NCBI GenBank assembly: GCA_965365445.1
Contig: CBDUBS010000037.1
Location: 1-25,339, forward strand
From: CBDUBS01 sp965365445
Lineage (GTDB): Bacteria > Bacteroidota > Rhodothermia > Rhodothermales > DASSAV01
Direction of reading: 5' to 3'
Length of the DNA: 25,339 bases
Below, in pieces: positions 14,431 through 21,619 of the stretch. Both the position numbers and the translations under genes were made by a program. Position 1 is the first letter of the stretch. Every line of letters begins with the position of its first letter. The notes beneath the pieces were generated by a model. That model had not been told where the DNA came from. It made no database searches and saw only the letters and a list, made by a program, of their open reading frames with translations.

Positions 14431-16950
14431 ATGGCGTTACGCTTTCTCCTTTTCACGCTTTTCCTTGCCGGGTTGGCCGCCCCCGCCGCCGCGCAGACCA
14501 GCCCGATTGCCGAAGCGGGCAGCGGAGCGCCGCTTGCTCGCGAGCCGGAGTCCTACGAGATTCTAGGCATCAGTATTGAAGGGCTCGAACAACCCGACGT
14601 AGCCGAGTTCATCAAACAGTCGAGCGGCTTGCGGGTCGGGCAAACCGTCACGATGCCCGGCGATCCCGCATTCCCCGAAGCGGTGCGCGCGCTTTACCGC
14701 CTCGGGATGTTCTCCGATGTCAAGATAGTCAACGAGCGCACGGTGGGTAACGGTGTGTTCCTCATGATCCGTGTGAAAGAGGAACCCAAGCTGGGCGACT
14801 ACACCCTCCACGGCGTAAAAAAAGGCCACCGGGACGACCTGAAGAAGGAAATCCCGCTCATCCGCGGCAACCGTGTACGTCCGGCCGACCTCGAGCGGGC
14901 CAAAATGGCCATTCAGGATTTTTACGCCGAAAAGGGGTTCATGCTGACCGAAGTGGATGTGATGCGCACGTCCAGAGCAGGCAATTCGGTGGACCTCACG
15001 TTCAACGTCGATCGCGGCCAACGCCTGGAGGTGGAGGACATCGTAATCGAGGGCAACGAAGCCATCTCCGACCGACGCATCCGTAAGCGGATGAAAGAAA
15101 CGAAAGAGGACCGGTGGTGGCGTTTCTGGAAAAAATCCACCTTCAAGGAAGATAAGTATGAGGAGGACCTCCAGAAGGTGGTCGATCTGTACAACCAGAA
15201 GGGCTATTTCGACGCGCAGATCCTTCGGGATACCGTGTACGTAACGGACGAAAACGGCGATCCCGGGGTGCGCATTGAAATCGCCGTGCGAGAAGGCCCG
15301 CAATACCACATCCGGGACATCACATGGGAAGGTAACACGGTATATCCGGATGAAGTGCTTACCGAAGCGCTGGGCTTCCGGGAAGGCGACGTCTATAACG
15401 CGCAGCGCCTCGAAACCAATCTGTACGCCAATAAACAGAATACGGACGTAACGAGCATCTACACCAACCGGGGATACATGCGTTTCAATGCGCAGCCTTC
15501 CATCCAGGTCCTCCCCGGCGATTCGCTGGATATCCACTTCGACGTTTTCGAGGGCGACGTGTACGCCTTCGGCCAGATCGACATTGCGGGCAACACCAAA
15601 ACGAAGGAGCACGTCATCCGGCGGGAGCTGCAAACCATTCCCGGCCAGACGTTCAGCCGCGAGGCCATTCAGGAATCCATGCGGCGGCTCCAGCAGCTCA
15701 GCTATTTCGACGCGCAGGCGCTGGCCAGCGGCCTCGGCACCGAAATCAACGAAGCAAAGAAAACCGTCGATCTGACGTACAAGCTTTCGGAAGTGGGTTC
15801 GGATCAGCTCGAGCTATCCGGCACCTGGGGCCGCTTCGGGCTGGTGCTGATGCTCCGGTTCGGGTTCAACAACTTCTCCTTGCAGAACACCTTCGATAAA
15901 GGCGCATGGAAGCCCCTGCCCTCCGGCGACGGCCAGAAACTCTCCGTGGGCCTCCAGACGAACGGCCGTTACTACCAGAGCTATTCGCTTTCGTTTACGG
16001 AACCGTGGTTCCGGGGCAGGCCAACCCCGATCGGTTTTGCGCTCTCGCACTCCCGACTGAGCGACATTCCGGGGTATTACGGCTACTATTACGGCGGCTC
16101 CGCCCAGGACGACACTGACGACCGAAAGTTCATTACCACTTCGGCCCGCTTCTTCTACGACCGGCGGCTCAAGTTTCCCGATCCGTTTTTCAGCACCTCC
16201 TCGAGCGTGGGCTACCAGTACTACAACAACGTAGACATGTACCGGTATCTGCCCACGGGCGTCAGTCAGGAGGTTACGTTTACACAGAGCCTCTCGCGCA
16301 ACTCGCTGGATAACCCGCTCTTCCCGATGCGCGGCTCCAGTATGTTGCTGTCGCTGTCGGTGGCTCCGCCGCTGCCCGGATTCATCCAGTACCATAAATG
16401 GCGCTTCCAGACGGCCTGGAACTTCCCCGTGGCCCCGAAAGTCTCGCTGGGCATCGGCACGGACTTCGGTTACATCGGCACGCTCACGGGCGATCCGGTT
16501 ACCTTCGAGCGCTTCGATGTGGGCGGCTCGCCGTTCGAAACACAGGGAGGGTACTACAACTACGGCACCGACATCGTGTACATGCGCGGCTACCCGCGCA
16601 GCGCTATCGGGCCGCGGTACCAGGGCGACGCCGTGGGCGGTACCATCCTGAATAAATATACCTCCGAGCTACGCTGGCTGGCGGTGCAAACGCCTCAGCT
16701 ACAGGCTTCGCCGTACCTGTTCATGGATGCCGCCAATACATGGAACAACTTTCGCTCGTACAACTCCGCCGACCTCTTCCGCTCGGCGGGCCTCGGCGTG
16801 AAGCTGTACCTGCCCATCATCGGCATGTTGGAGCTCACCTACGGCTACAACTTCGATGAATTCGTACCGGCCGAGGGCTACAGCTCGCAGCACCAGGGCA
16901 ACCAGCGGTGGTATTTCCAGTTCTCGCTCGGGCAGGGCTTCGGGCAATAA
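14431..16950 (+). CDS. bamA: Outer-membrane protein assembly factor BamA (Omp85)
   Basis: The product has 839 residues with a signal peptide (FLLFTLFLAGLAAPAAA, cleavage near 21). Five POTRA-type repeats can be followed: about 42-115 (ISIEGLEQPDVAEFIK), 116-198, 199-290 (VEDIVIEGNEAISDRRIRKR), 291-372 (IRDITWEGNTVYPDEVL) and 373-455 (FGQIDIAGNTKTKEHVIRRE). From about 460 to the end is the 16-strand barrel, with FTEPWFRGRP, NPLFPMRGSS and the loop-6 motif YMRGYPRSAIGPRY (the VRGF/Y equivalent). The protein ends in aromatic strand residues (RWYFQFSLGQGFGQ). BamA folds and inserts outer-membrane beta-barrel proteins. The two downstream ompH genes encode periplasmic chaperones that probably deliver its substrates. 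Confidence 0.98.
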   Translation: MALRFLLFTLFLAGLAAPAAAQTSPIAEAGSGAPLAREPESYEILGISIEGLEQPDVAEFIKQSSGLRVGQTVTMPGDPAFPEAVRALYRLGMFSDVKIVNERTVGNGVFLMIRVKEEPKLGDYTLHGVKKGHRDDLKKEIPLIRGNRVRPADLERAKMAIQDFYAEKGFMLTEVDVMRTSRAGNSVDLTFNVDRGQRLEVEDIVIEGNEAISDRRIRKRMKETKEDRWWRFWKKSTFKEDKYEEDLQKVVDLYNQKGYFDAQILRDTVYVTDENGDPGVRIEIAVREGPQYHIRDITWEGNTVYPDEVLTEALGFREGDVYNAQRLETNLYANKQNTDVTSIYTNRGYMRFNAQPSIQVLPGDSLDIHFDVFEGDVYAFGQIDIAGNTKTKEHVIRRELQTIPGQTFSREAIQESMRRLQQLSYFDAQALASGLGTEINEAKKTVDLTYKLSEVGSDQLELSGTWGRFGLVLMLRFGFNNFSLQNTFDKGAWKPLPSGDGQKLSVGLQTNGRYYQSYSLSFTEPWFRGRPTPIGFALSHSRLSDIPGYYGYYYGGSAQDDTDDRKFITTSARFFYDRRLKFPDPFFSTSSSVGYQYYNNVDMYRYLPTGVSQEVTFTQSLSRNSLDNPLFPMRGSSMLLSLSVAPPLPGFIQYHKWRFQTAWNFPVAPKVSLGIGTDFGYIGTLTGDPVTFERFDVGGSPFETQGGYYNYGTDIVYMRGYPRSAIGPRYQGDAVGGTILNKYTSELRWLAVQTPQLQASPYLFMDAANTWNNFRSYNSADLFRSAGLGVKLYLPIIGMLELTYGYNFDEFVPAEGYSSQHQGNQRWYFQFSLGQGFGQ

Positions 16951-17018
16951 CCCGATCGGCCTGCTGTCCACACGAATGGACGGATCCTGACCGGAATAAA
17001 CAAGTTAAACGACTGAAA

Positions 17019-17567
17019 ATGAAACGCTTGATTTGGATCGTAATGATGGCGGCAGCCGTCCTGGCTCCGTCGTCGGTGCTGGCCCAGCAAAAAATCGCCT
17101 ACATCGATTCGGAGTACATACTCAGCAAAGTGCCCGACGCCGCCTCCGTACAACAACAGGTGGACCGGCTCGCCCAGGAATGGCAGGCCGAGGTGCAACG
17201 CCGCCGGGATGAGGTGGAGGAAATGTTTCGGGAATACCAGGCCCGCGAGTTGCTGTACACCAATGAGGAGCGTCAGCGCCGAAAAGACGAGATAATTCGT
17301 ACCGAAGAAGAAGTAGAACGCCTCCGGATGCAGTATTTTGGGCCGCAGGGCCAGTTATTTACCCAGCAGGAAACGTTGATGCGTCCGGTGCAGGAAAAAA
17401 TCCTGGCCGCTGTGGAAGAAGTAGCCCAGGCCGACGGATACGATTATGTATTCGATAAAAGCGGCGACTTTCTGTTCATGTATGCCCGCGAACAGCTCAA
17501 CCTCAGCGACCGGGTGCTCGAAGAACTTGGCATCGATATTGAAGGTACCGCACGCAGCAACCAGTAG
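17019..17567 (+). CDS. OmpH/Skp family periplasmic chaperone, first copy
   Basis: The product has 182 residues from ATG 17019. The frame is open further upstream to 16908, but that part overlaps bamA and lacks a signal peptide. A signal peptide (residues 1-22, IVMMAAAVLAPSSVLAQ) is followed by KIAYIDSEYILSKVP, the typical first strand and helix start of the OmpH/Skp fold. A long charged coiled coil (about 40-115, WQAEVQRRRDEVEEMFREYQ) forms the tentacle. The body closes with AVEEVAQADGYDYVFDKSGD, the conserved second half of the body domain. Skp-like trimers hold unfolded outer-membrane proteins in the periplasm. It starts 68 bp after bamA. Its C-terminus (LNLSDRVLEELGI) differs from that of the second copy. 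Confidence 0.94.
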   Translation: MKRLIWIVMMAAAVLAPSSVLAQQKIAYIDSEYILSKVPDAASVQQQVDRLAQEWQAEVQRRRDEVEEMFREYQARELLYTNEERQRRKDEIIRTEEEVERLRMQYFGPQGQLFTQQETLMRPVQEKILAAVEEVAQADGYDYVFDKSGDFLFMYAREQLNLSDRVLEELGIDIEGTARSNQ

Positions 17568-17623
17568 TCCGTACCGCAGCGAACTCCCTCAGGAAATCAT
17601 TATTACAGCAAACGGTTAATACG

Positions 17624-18187
17624 ATGGTCACACGTTTTCTTGGAGCCGCAGCGCTCCTGCTTTTCGCATTTGCCCTGCCGGTTTCCGCCCAGGCGCAGGC
17701 CATGAAAGTCGGCTACACCGACCATGAGCTCATCATAGCCAACATGCCGCAATACCGGCAGGTCCAGGAGCAGCTCCAGAAGGAATTTGAAACCGGCCAG
17801 AAAGAGCTGCAAACCATGGCCCAGGATTACCAGGACAAACTGGACAAGTACCAGAAGCAGCAGGCCCTGCTTTCGGCGGAACGCCGCCAGGAGCGGGAAA
17901 AAGAGCTGGTAGACCTTCAGACGAAAGTCCAGCAGACGGCCCAGCAAAAAGAGCAGGGCATGGCCAAGCGTCAGGAAGAAATGCTCGCTCCGCTTTTCGA
18001 GCGGGTTCAGGTAGCCATCGACGACGTAGCCAAGGCCAAAGGGCTCGACCTTGTTCTGCGTTCGCAGGTAGGCGTCCAGCCGGTTATCCTGTACCGCAAC
18101 GAGAAGACGGTGCTGGATATTACCGAGGATGTGGCTCGCAAGCTGGGCCTCAATGTGGATGCCGAACCTTCGGCCTCTGCCCAGTAA
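17624..18187 (+). CDS. OmpH/Skp family periplasmic chaperone, second copy
   Basis: The product has 187 residues with a signal peptide of about 24 (FLGAAALLLFAFALPVSAQA). The fold is the same as the preceding gene: MKVGYTDHELIIANMPQYRQ, a Gln/Glu/Lys-rich coiled coil (about 45-118), then AIDDVAKAKGLDLVLRSQVG and an extra C-terminal stretch (KTVLDITEDVARKLGLNVDA). The two copies are clearly diverged, so this is an old duplication, and tandem ompH copies after bamA are common in Bacteroidota-type genomes. The gap to the first copy is 56 bp. A strong terminator follows at 18211-18240, which marks the end of the envelope cluster. Confidence 0.94.
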   Translation: MVTRFLGAAALLLFAFALPVSAQAQAMKVGYTDHELIIANMPQYRQVQEQLQKEFETGQKELQTMAQDYQDKLDKYQKQQALLSAERRQEREKELVDLQTKVQQTAQQKEQGMAKRQEEMLAPLFERVQVAIDDVAKAKGLDLVLRSQVGVQPVILYRNEKTVLDITEDVARKLGLNVDAEPSASAQ

Positions 18188-18210
18188 CCCGACGATTATT
18201 TCGTCCATGA

Positions 18211-18240
18211 AGGGCGCTTCCGTGGGAGGCGCCCTTTTTT
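18211..18240 (+). terminator. Rho-independent terminator ending the envelope cluster
   Basis: An 11-bp stem (arms 18211-18221 and 18225-18235, one T-G wobble, loop GTG) is followed by a run of six T (18235-18240). It lies 23 bp past the second ompH stop and is the strongest plus-strand terminator in the window. Confidence 0.92.
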
Positions 18241-18405
18241 GTGCACCTGCCGGCCGGTAACAGCCGGCCGGTGGCCGCCGCAGGGCGTTTTCCGGTATCT
18301 CCGGATGGAACCCCGGCATGAAAAAACGCCCCCTTCGGAAGCGAACGGGAGGACAGGTCTTATTTTGTGCTCCGCCGTATCCCTACCGCTACCGGAATCC
18401 CAACC

Positions 18406-18936
18406 ATGGAAATCAAAACCGTCCGTCAGTCGCATTGCATGATGACCGAGCTGGTCCTTCCTAACGACACCAATAGCCTCGGCAATCTGATGGGGGGTCG
18501 CCTGCTGCACTGGATGGACGTTTGCGCCGCCATTTCGGCCCAGCGCCACTCGAACCGGATCTGTGTTACCGCAGCGGTAGATTCCGTCGAGTTTCACGCA
18601 CCGATACGCCAGGCGGAAGTCGTAGTGATCGAATCCCGGGTGAACCGGGCCTTCCGCACCTCTCTGGAAGTGGAACTGAACGTATGGGCCGAAAACCCGC
18701 GCCTTCGCACCCGGCGGAAATGCAACCGGGCTTTCTACACGTTTGTTGCCGTGGATGGGGACGGCAATGCCACGCCGGTGCCGCCCGTTCATCCTGAAAC
18801 CGAAGAGGAGCGGGCCGAGTACGAGCGCGCCGGTCAACGACGCGAAATTCGTCTGTTTCTCGCCGGACGGCTCAAGATCGAGGATGCAGACCGATTGCGA
18901 GCGGCTTTGCTCGCCGGCTCGAGCGCAGCAGACTGA
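18406..18936 (+). CDS. Hotdog-fold acyl-CoA thioesterase (YciA/ACOT-like)
   Basis: The ATG at 18406 gives 176 residues; an in-frame upstream codon at 18367 would add 13 poorly conserved residues. The hallmark is LVLPNDTNSLGNLMGGRLLHWMD (residues 17-39), matching the ACOT pattern P-x-D-T-N-x-x-G-x-x-x-G-G-x-L-x-x-W-M-D. Asn20/Asp21 and Asp39 sit at the active-site positions. It continues with VTAAVDSVEFHAPIRQAEVV. These enzymes hydrolyse acyl-CoA to free acid and CoA, usually as cytosolic multimers. The C-terminal ~45 residues (about 130-176, EEERAEYERAGQRREIRLFL) are helical and charged. It lies alone after the 18211-18240 terminator, so it should have its own promoter in 18241-18405, where CCGGCCGG occurs twice (about 18250-18272). 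Confidence 0.93.
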   Translation: MEIKTVRQSHCMMTELVLPNDTNSLGNLMGGRLLHWMDVCAAISAQRHSNRICVTAAVDSVEFHAPIRQAEVVVIESRVNRAFRTSLEVELNVWAENPRLRTRRKCNRAFYTFVAVDGDGNATPVPPVHPETEEERAEYERAGQRREIRLFLAGRLKIEDADRLRAALLAGSSAAD

Positions 18937-18945
18937 GCGGTTCAG

Positions 18946-18975
18946 GCTCCCTTTCGGAGAGGGCAGCGCCCTTTT
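18946..18975 (+). terminator. Possible weak terminator after the thioesterase gene
   Basis: AGGGC-AGC-GCCCT (18960-18972) is followed by TTT, preceded by a small CTCC/GGAG hairpin. The stem is only 5 bp, so this is tentative. Confidence 0.35.
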
Positions 18976-19040
18976 GACTGCGGATGCCTATTTTAGCGGG
19001 TGCAAGCAGCCGGCGACGCCCCTGCGCTACGATACATGCC

Positions 19041-19967
19041 ATGATCTACAGCCGAATTCTCATTACAGGCGCCAACGGACTGCTCGGGCAGGAGCTGGTG
19101 ACCCTGCTGAGCCGTTTTGCCGAATACGATGTGCTGGCTACCGGTAAACAGCCTGCGCCCGGCGTTCCGGAGGCGTCGTGCGGCTACGTCCCTCTCGACG
19201 TGACGCAGCCGGGCGAGGTGCGCCGCCTCTTTCAGGATTTCGCCCCGGACGTAGTTATCAATTGCGCCGCCATGACACAGGTGGACCGTTGCGAGACGGA
19301 GCGCGAGGAATGCTGGATCGTCAACGTAGACGCCGTTCGCTCCCTGGCCAGAGGGTGCCAGTCCACGGGCAGCCGGCTGATACACGTTTCCACGGATTTC
19401 ATTTTCAACGGGGAGGACGGACCGTATCGAGAGGACGCCCGCCCCGCCCCGCTTAGCTTCTACGGGCGCTCGAAGCTGGCCTCGGAGAATGCAGTGCGCG
19501 ACGCCGCACTCGATAAGTGGGCCATCGCCCGTACGATTCTGGTGTTCGGAACCGGCCATGGGTTGAGCCGCACCAATTTCCCGCTCTGGGTAATCGACAG
19601 CCTGGCCGCCGGGAAATCCATCCAGGTCGTGACCGACCAGTGGCGTACCCCCACCTATGCGCCCGACCTGGCCGCCGGCATCGAACGCATCGTCCGCTTC
19701 CAGAAATCGGGTGTATATCACCTCTCCGGCGCCGAACTGATCTCCATGTACGATTTCGCCTGCCTCGTCGCCGAGGTATTCGACCTCGACGCCCGGCTCA
19801 TTCGGCCCATCGATTCGGCCGGGTTGAACCAACCGGCCTCCCGGCCGCCCCGGACCGGCTTCATCATCCTCAAGGCCGAAACGGAGCTGGGTTACAGGCC
19901 TCACTCGCTTCGTCAGGCGCTGTGCAGCCTGGGCCGACGGCTGGGCCTGCCCGTCGCCGGCCGTTGA
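19041..19967 (+). CDS. RmlD-like dTDP-4-dehydrorhamnose reductase / SDR sugar-nucleotide reductase
   Basis: The ATG at 19041 gives 308 residues. The frame is open upstream, but the extra residues are not family-like and the Rossmann strand starts at once from this start: ILITGANGLLGQELV with GxxGxxG at residues 10-16. Other family motifs are NCAAMTQVDRCE (74-85), HVSTDFIFNGEDGPYRED (115-132) with Thr118, and FYGRSKLASEN (140-150) with catalytic Tyr141 and Lys145. DQWRTPTYAPDLAAGI and the end motif RPPRTGFIILKAETELGY follow. RmlD reduces dTDP-4-dehydrorhamnose to dTDP-L-rhamnose. No rmlA, rmlB or rmlC is nearby, so the exact sugar substrate is not certain. serS starts 31 bp downstream, so the two may share a transcript. 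Confidence 0.87.
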   Translation: MIYSRILITGANGLLGQELVTLLSRFAEYDVLATGKQPAPGVPEASCGYVPLDVTQPGEVRRLFQDFAPDVVINCAAMTQVDRCETEREECWIVNVDAVRSLARGCQSTGSRLIHVSTDFIFNGEDGPYREDARPAPLSFYGRSKLASENAVRDAALDKWAIARTILVFGTGHGLSRTNFPLWVIDSLAAGKSIQVVTDQWRTPTYAPDLAAGIERIVRFQKSGVYHLSGAELISMYDFACLVAEVFDLDARLIRPIDSAGLNQPASRPPRTGFIILKAETELGYRPHSLRQALCSLGRRLGLPVAGR

Positions 19968-19998
19968 CCTCATCTATCTCCTAATCAATCATCTTCTC

Positions 19999-21279
19999 AT
20001 GCTGGACCTTCAGACGATTTGTGAAGACCCCGAGCGCGTCCGGGAGGCGATGCGCCATAAAGGTTTCTCCGATACCTCCTCCGTCGACCGAATCATCGAG
20101 CTCGACCGGGAGCGACGACAGGTGCTTACCGCATTGCAGGCGGCGCAAACCCGCGCCAATACCCTCTCGAAAGAAGTGGGCGATCTGATGCGGCAGGGCC
20201 GCAGAACCGATGCCGAGCCGCTCAAAGCCGAAACCAGCCGCTTGAAGGAAACCATCAAAGAGCAGGACGAGGCGGCCAGGCAGGTGCAGTCCGAGCAGGA
20301 AAAGCTGTTGCTCGAAATACCCAACCTGCCCCATCCGAGCGTTCCTGTAGGCAGAAGCTCCGACGATAACGAGGTGGTACACGAATGGGGGGAGAAGCCG
20401 GCCTTCGATTTTTCCGCTCTACCCCACTGGGAACTCGCCGCCCGTCACCGCCTCATCGACTTCGAGCGGGGAGCGAAGGTTACCGGCGCCGGTTTCCCGT
20501 TCTATATCGGCAAGGGGGCCCGGCTTCAACGTGCGCTCATCAACTTTTTCCTGGACCTGGCGGTGGAAGAAGGATGGTACACCGAGATCGAGCCGCCGAT
20601 CGTCATAAACCCCGAGAGCGCCGTCGGAACGGGTCAGCTGCCGGATAAGGAGGACCTGATGTACGAGGTCGTTCGCGACGGCCTGTACCTCGTCCCGACG
20701 GCCGAGGTGCCGCTTACCAATTACCACCGGAACGACATCCTCAATGAAGCCGATCTGCCGATCCGTTTCTGCGCGTTCACACCGTGCTTCCGGCGCGAGG
20801 CGGGTTCCTACGGGAAGGATGTCCGGGGCTTGAACCGGCTTCATCAGTTCGACAAAGTGGAACTGGTGCAATTCGTCCGCCCCGAGACGAGTTACGAGGC
20901 GCTGGAGACGATGCGCGAGGACGCCGAACGCCCGCTGCATCGGCTGAACATCCCGTACCGCCGCTTGCTGATGTGCACCGGGGATATGGGGTTCACCCAA
21001 TCCAAAAAGTACGATCTGGAGGTCTGGAGCGCCGGGCAGCAGCGGTGGCTGGAAGTGTCCTCGATCTCCAATTTCGAGGCGTTTCAGGCCCGCCGGGCCG
21101 GCATCCGGTACCGCGCGGCCGACCAGAAGCGCCCGGTATTCGTTCATACGCTCAACGGCAGCGGGCTTGCTCTGCCTCGCATCGTATCGGCCGTGCTGGA
21201 AAACAACCAGCAGGCGGACGGCTCCATCCGGATCCCCGAGGCGCTCACGGCCTACACCGGCTTCGACCGGATCGGATGA
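19999..21279 (+). CDS. serS: Serine--tRNA ligase
   Basis: The product has 426 residues, normal for bacterial SerRS. It charges tRNA-Ser (and the selenocysteine tRNA where present) with serine using ATP. The N-terminal arm is a two-helix coiled coil (about residues 30-105) that contacts the long variable arm of the tRNA. The class II core carries motif 1 around ALINFFLDLAVEEGWYTEIE, PPIVINP and the serine-site TAEVPLTNYH. Motif 2 is CFRREAGSYGKDVRGLNRLHQF, and motif 3 is LNGSGLALPRIVSAVLENNQ. EVSSISNFEAFQARRAGIRY is also as expected. No key residue appears to be missing. It is convergent with the small peptide gene, and only 21 bp separate the two stops. Confidence 0.98.
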   Translation: MLDLQTICEDPERVREAMRHKGFSDTSSVDRIIELDRERRQVLTALQAAQTRANTLSKEVGDLMRQGRRTDAEPLKAETSRLKETIKEQDEAARQVQSEQEKLLLEIPNLPHPSVPVGRSSDDNEVVHEWGEKPAFDFSALPHWELAARHRLIDFERGAKVTGAGFPFYIGKGARLQRALINFFLDLAVEEGWYTEIEPPIVINPESAVGTGQLPDKEDLMYEVVRDGLYLVPTAEVPLTNYHRNDILNEADLPIRFCAFTPCFRREAGSYGKDVRGLNRLHQFDKVELVQFVRPETSYEALETMREDAERPLHRLNIPYRRLLMCTGDMGFTQSKKYDLEVWSAGQQRWLEVSSISNFEAFQARRAGIRYRAADQKRPVFVHTLNGSGLALPRIVSAVLENNQQADGSIRIPEALTAYTGFDRIG

Positions 21280-21300
21280 GCGCCTCGAAATCCGACATGA

Positions 21301-21423
21301 TCATGGATACTTGGGGGCCCGCCAGGAGTCGCCCGGGCAGGATGTCAGAAGAACCTGACCCAGCGGGTTCAGGGTGGGCGCCGAGTAGGTTTTCCTCTCG
21401 GGTGCGGCTACTTGGGTGTTCAT
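21301..21423 (-). CDS. Orphan RiPP precursor with a lasso-type leader peptide (40 aa)
   Basis: ATG 21423 to TGA 21301 encodes 40 residues. The leader is MNTQVAAPERKT followed by YSAPTLNPLGQVLLTS. It matches the lasso-leader pattern Y-x-x-P-x-L-x-x-x-G (Tyr13, Pro16, Leu18, Gly22), which the RRE domain of the maturation machinery binds, and it has the conserved Thr (Thr27) two residues before the expected cut. The predicted core would be CPGDSWRAPKYP. A lasso ring closes on Asp/Glu at core position 7, 8 or 9; here those are Arg, Ala, Pro, and the only acid is Asp4. So it is not a standard lasso peptide as predicted. No B1/B2/C maturation gene lies in the window. In frame, TAA is the nearest upstream stop (13 codons before the GGG-to-ATG stretch ends) and there is no earlier ATG. 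No clear Shine-Dalgarno is visible. It follows the acyl-CoA dehydrogenase by 196 bp. Confidence 0.72.
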   Translation of the reverse strand: MNTQVAAPERKTYSAPTLNPLGQVLLTSCPGDSWRAPKYP

Positions 21424-21619
21424 TGTGACTGTAGGGCTATGTGAGGAAGGGGTTGTGGCAAGAATGGCTTGCCCTTACGCTAGCATGTTAGCCCCTTACG
21501 CGGCCCTGACTTGCCGCCGTCGCCCTGTAAACCATGCGCCTCCGGATGATAAACCCTGATGTTCCTGATCCATAGGCGCATAGAGGATGCGCTTCACTGG
21601 TTGGCTTCCACTTTGCCCG
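21424..21619 (-). promoter_or_regulatory. Structured region upstream of the small peptide gene
   Basis: Reading toward the peptide start, this 196-bp stretch holds GCGCAT/ATGCGC (21576-21592) and ATGCGCCT/AGGCGCAT (21534-21541 and 21574-21581) as inverted repeats. It also holds two direct copies of CCTTACGC (within 21471-21480 and 21491-21501) around GCTAGCATGTTAGC, and the hairpin GGCAAG-N5-CTTGCC (21457-21473), whose near end is 33 bp before the ATG. These look like operator or RNA-structure elements. I found no clear -35/-10 pair. The whole 340-bp gap 21280-21619 otherwise holds only the peptide gene. Confidence 0.4.

Noticed and set aside
17019..18187. Tandem ompH genes as a recent duplication
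   Set aside because: The coiled coils and C-termini differ strongly, and such pairs are usual after bamA in Bacteroidota-type genomes, so this is an old arrangement.
21451..21589. Other short minus-strand frames between the dehydrogenase and the peptide gene (15-33 codons)
   Set aside because: None carries a leader motif, signal peptide or ribosome site.
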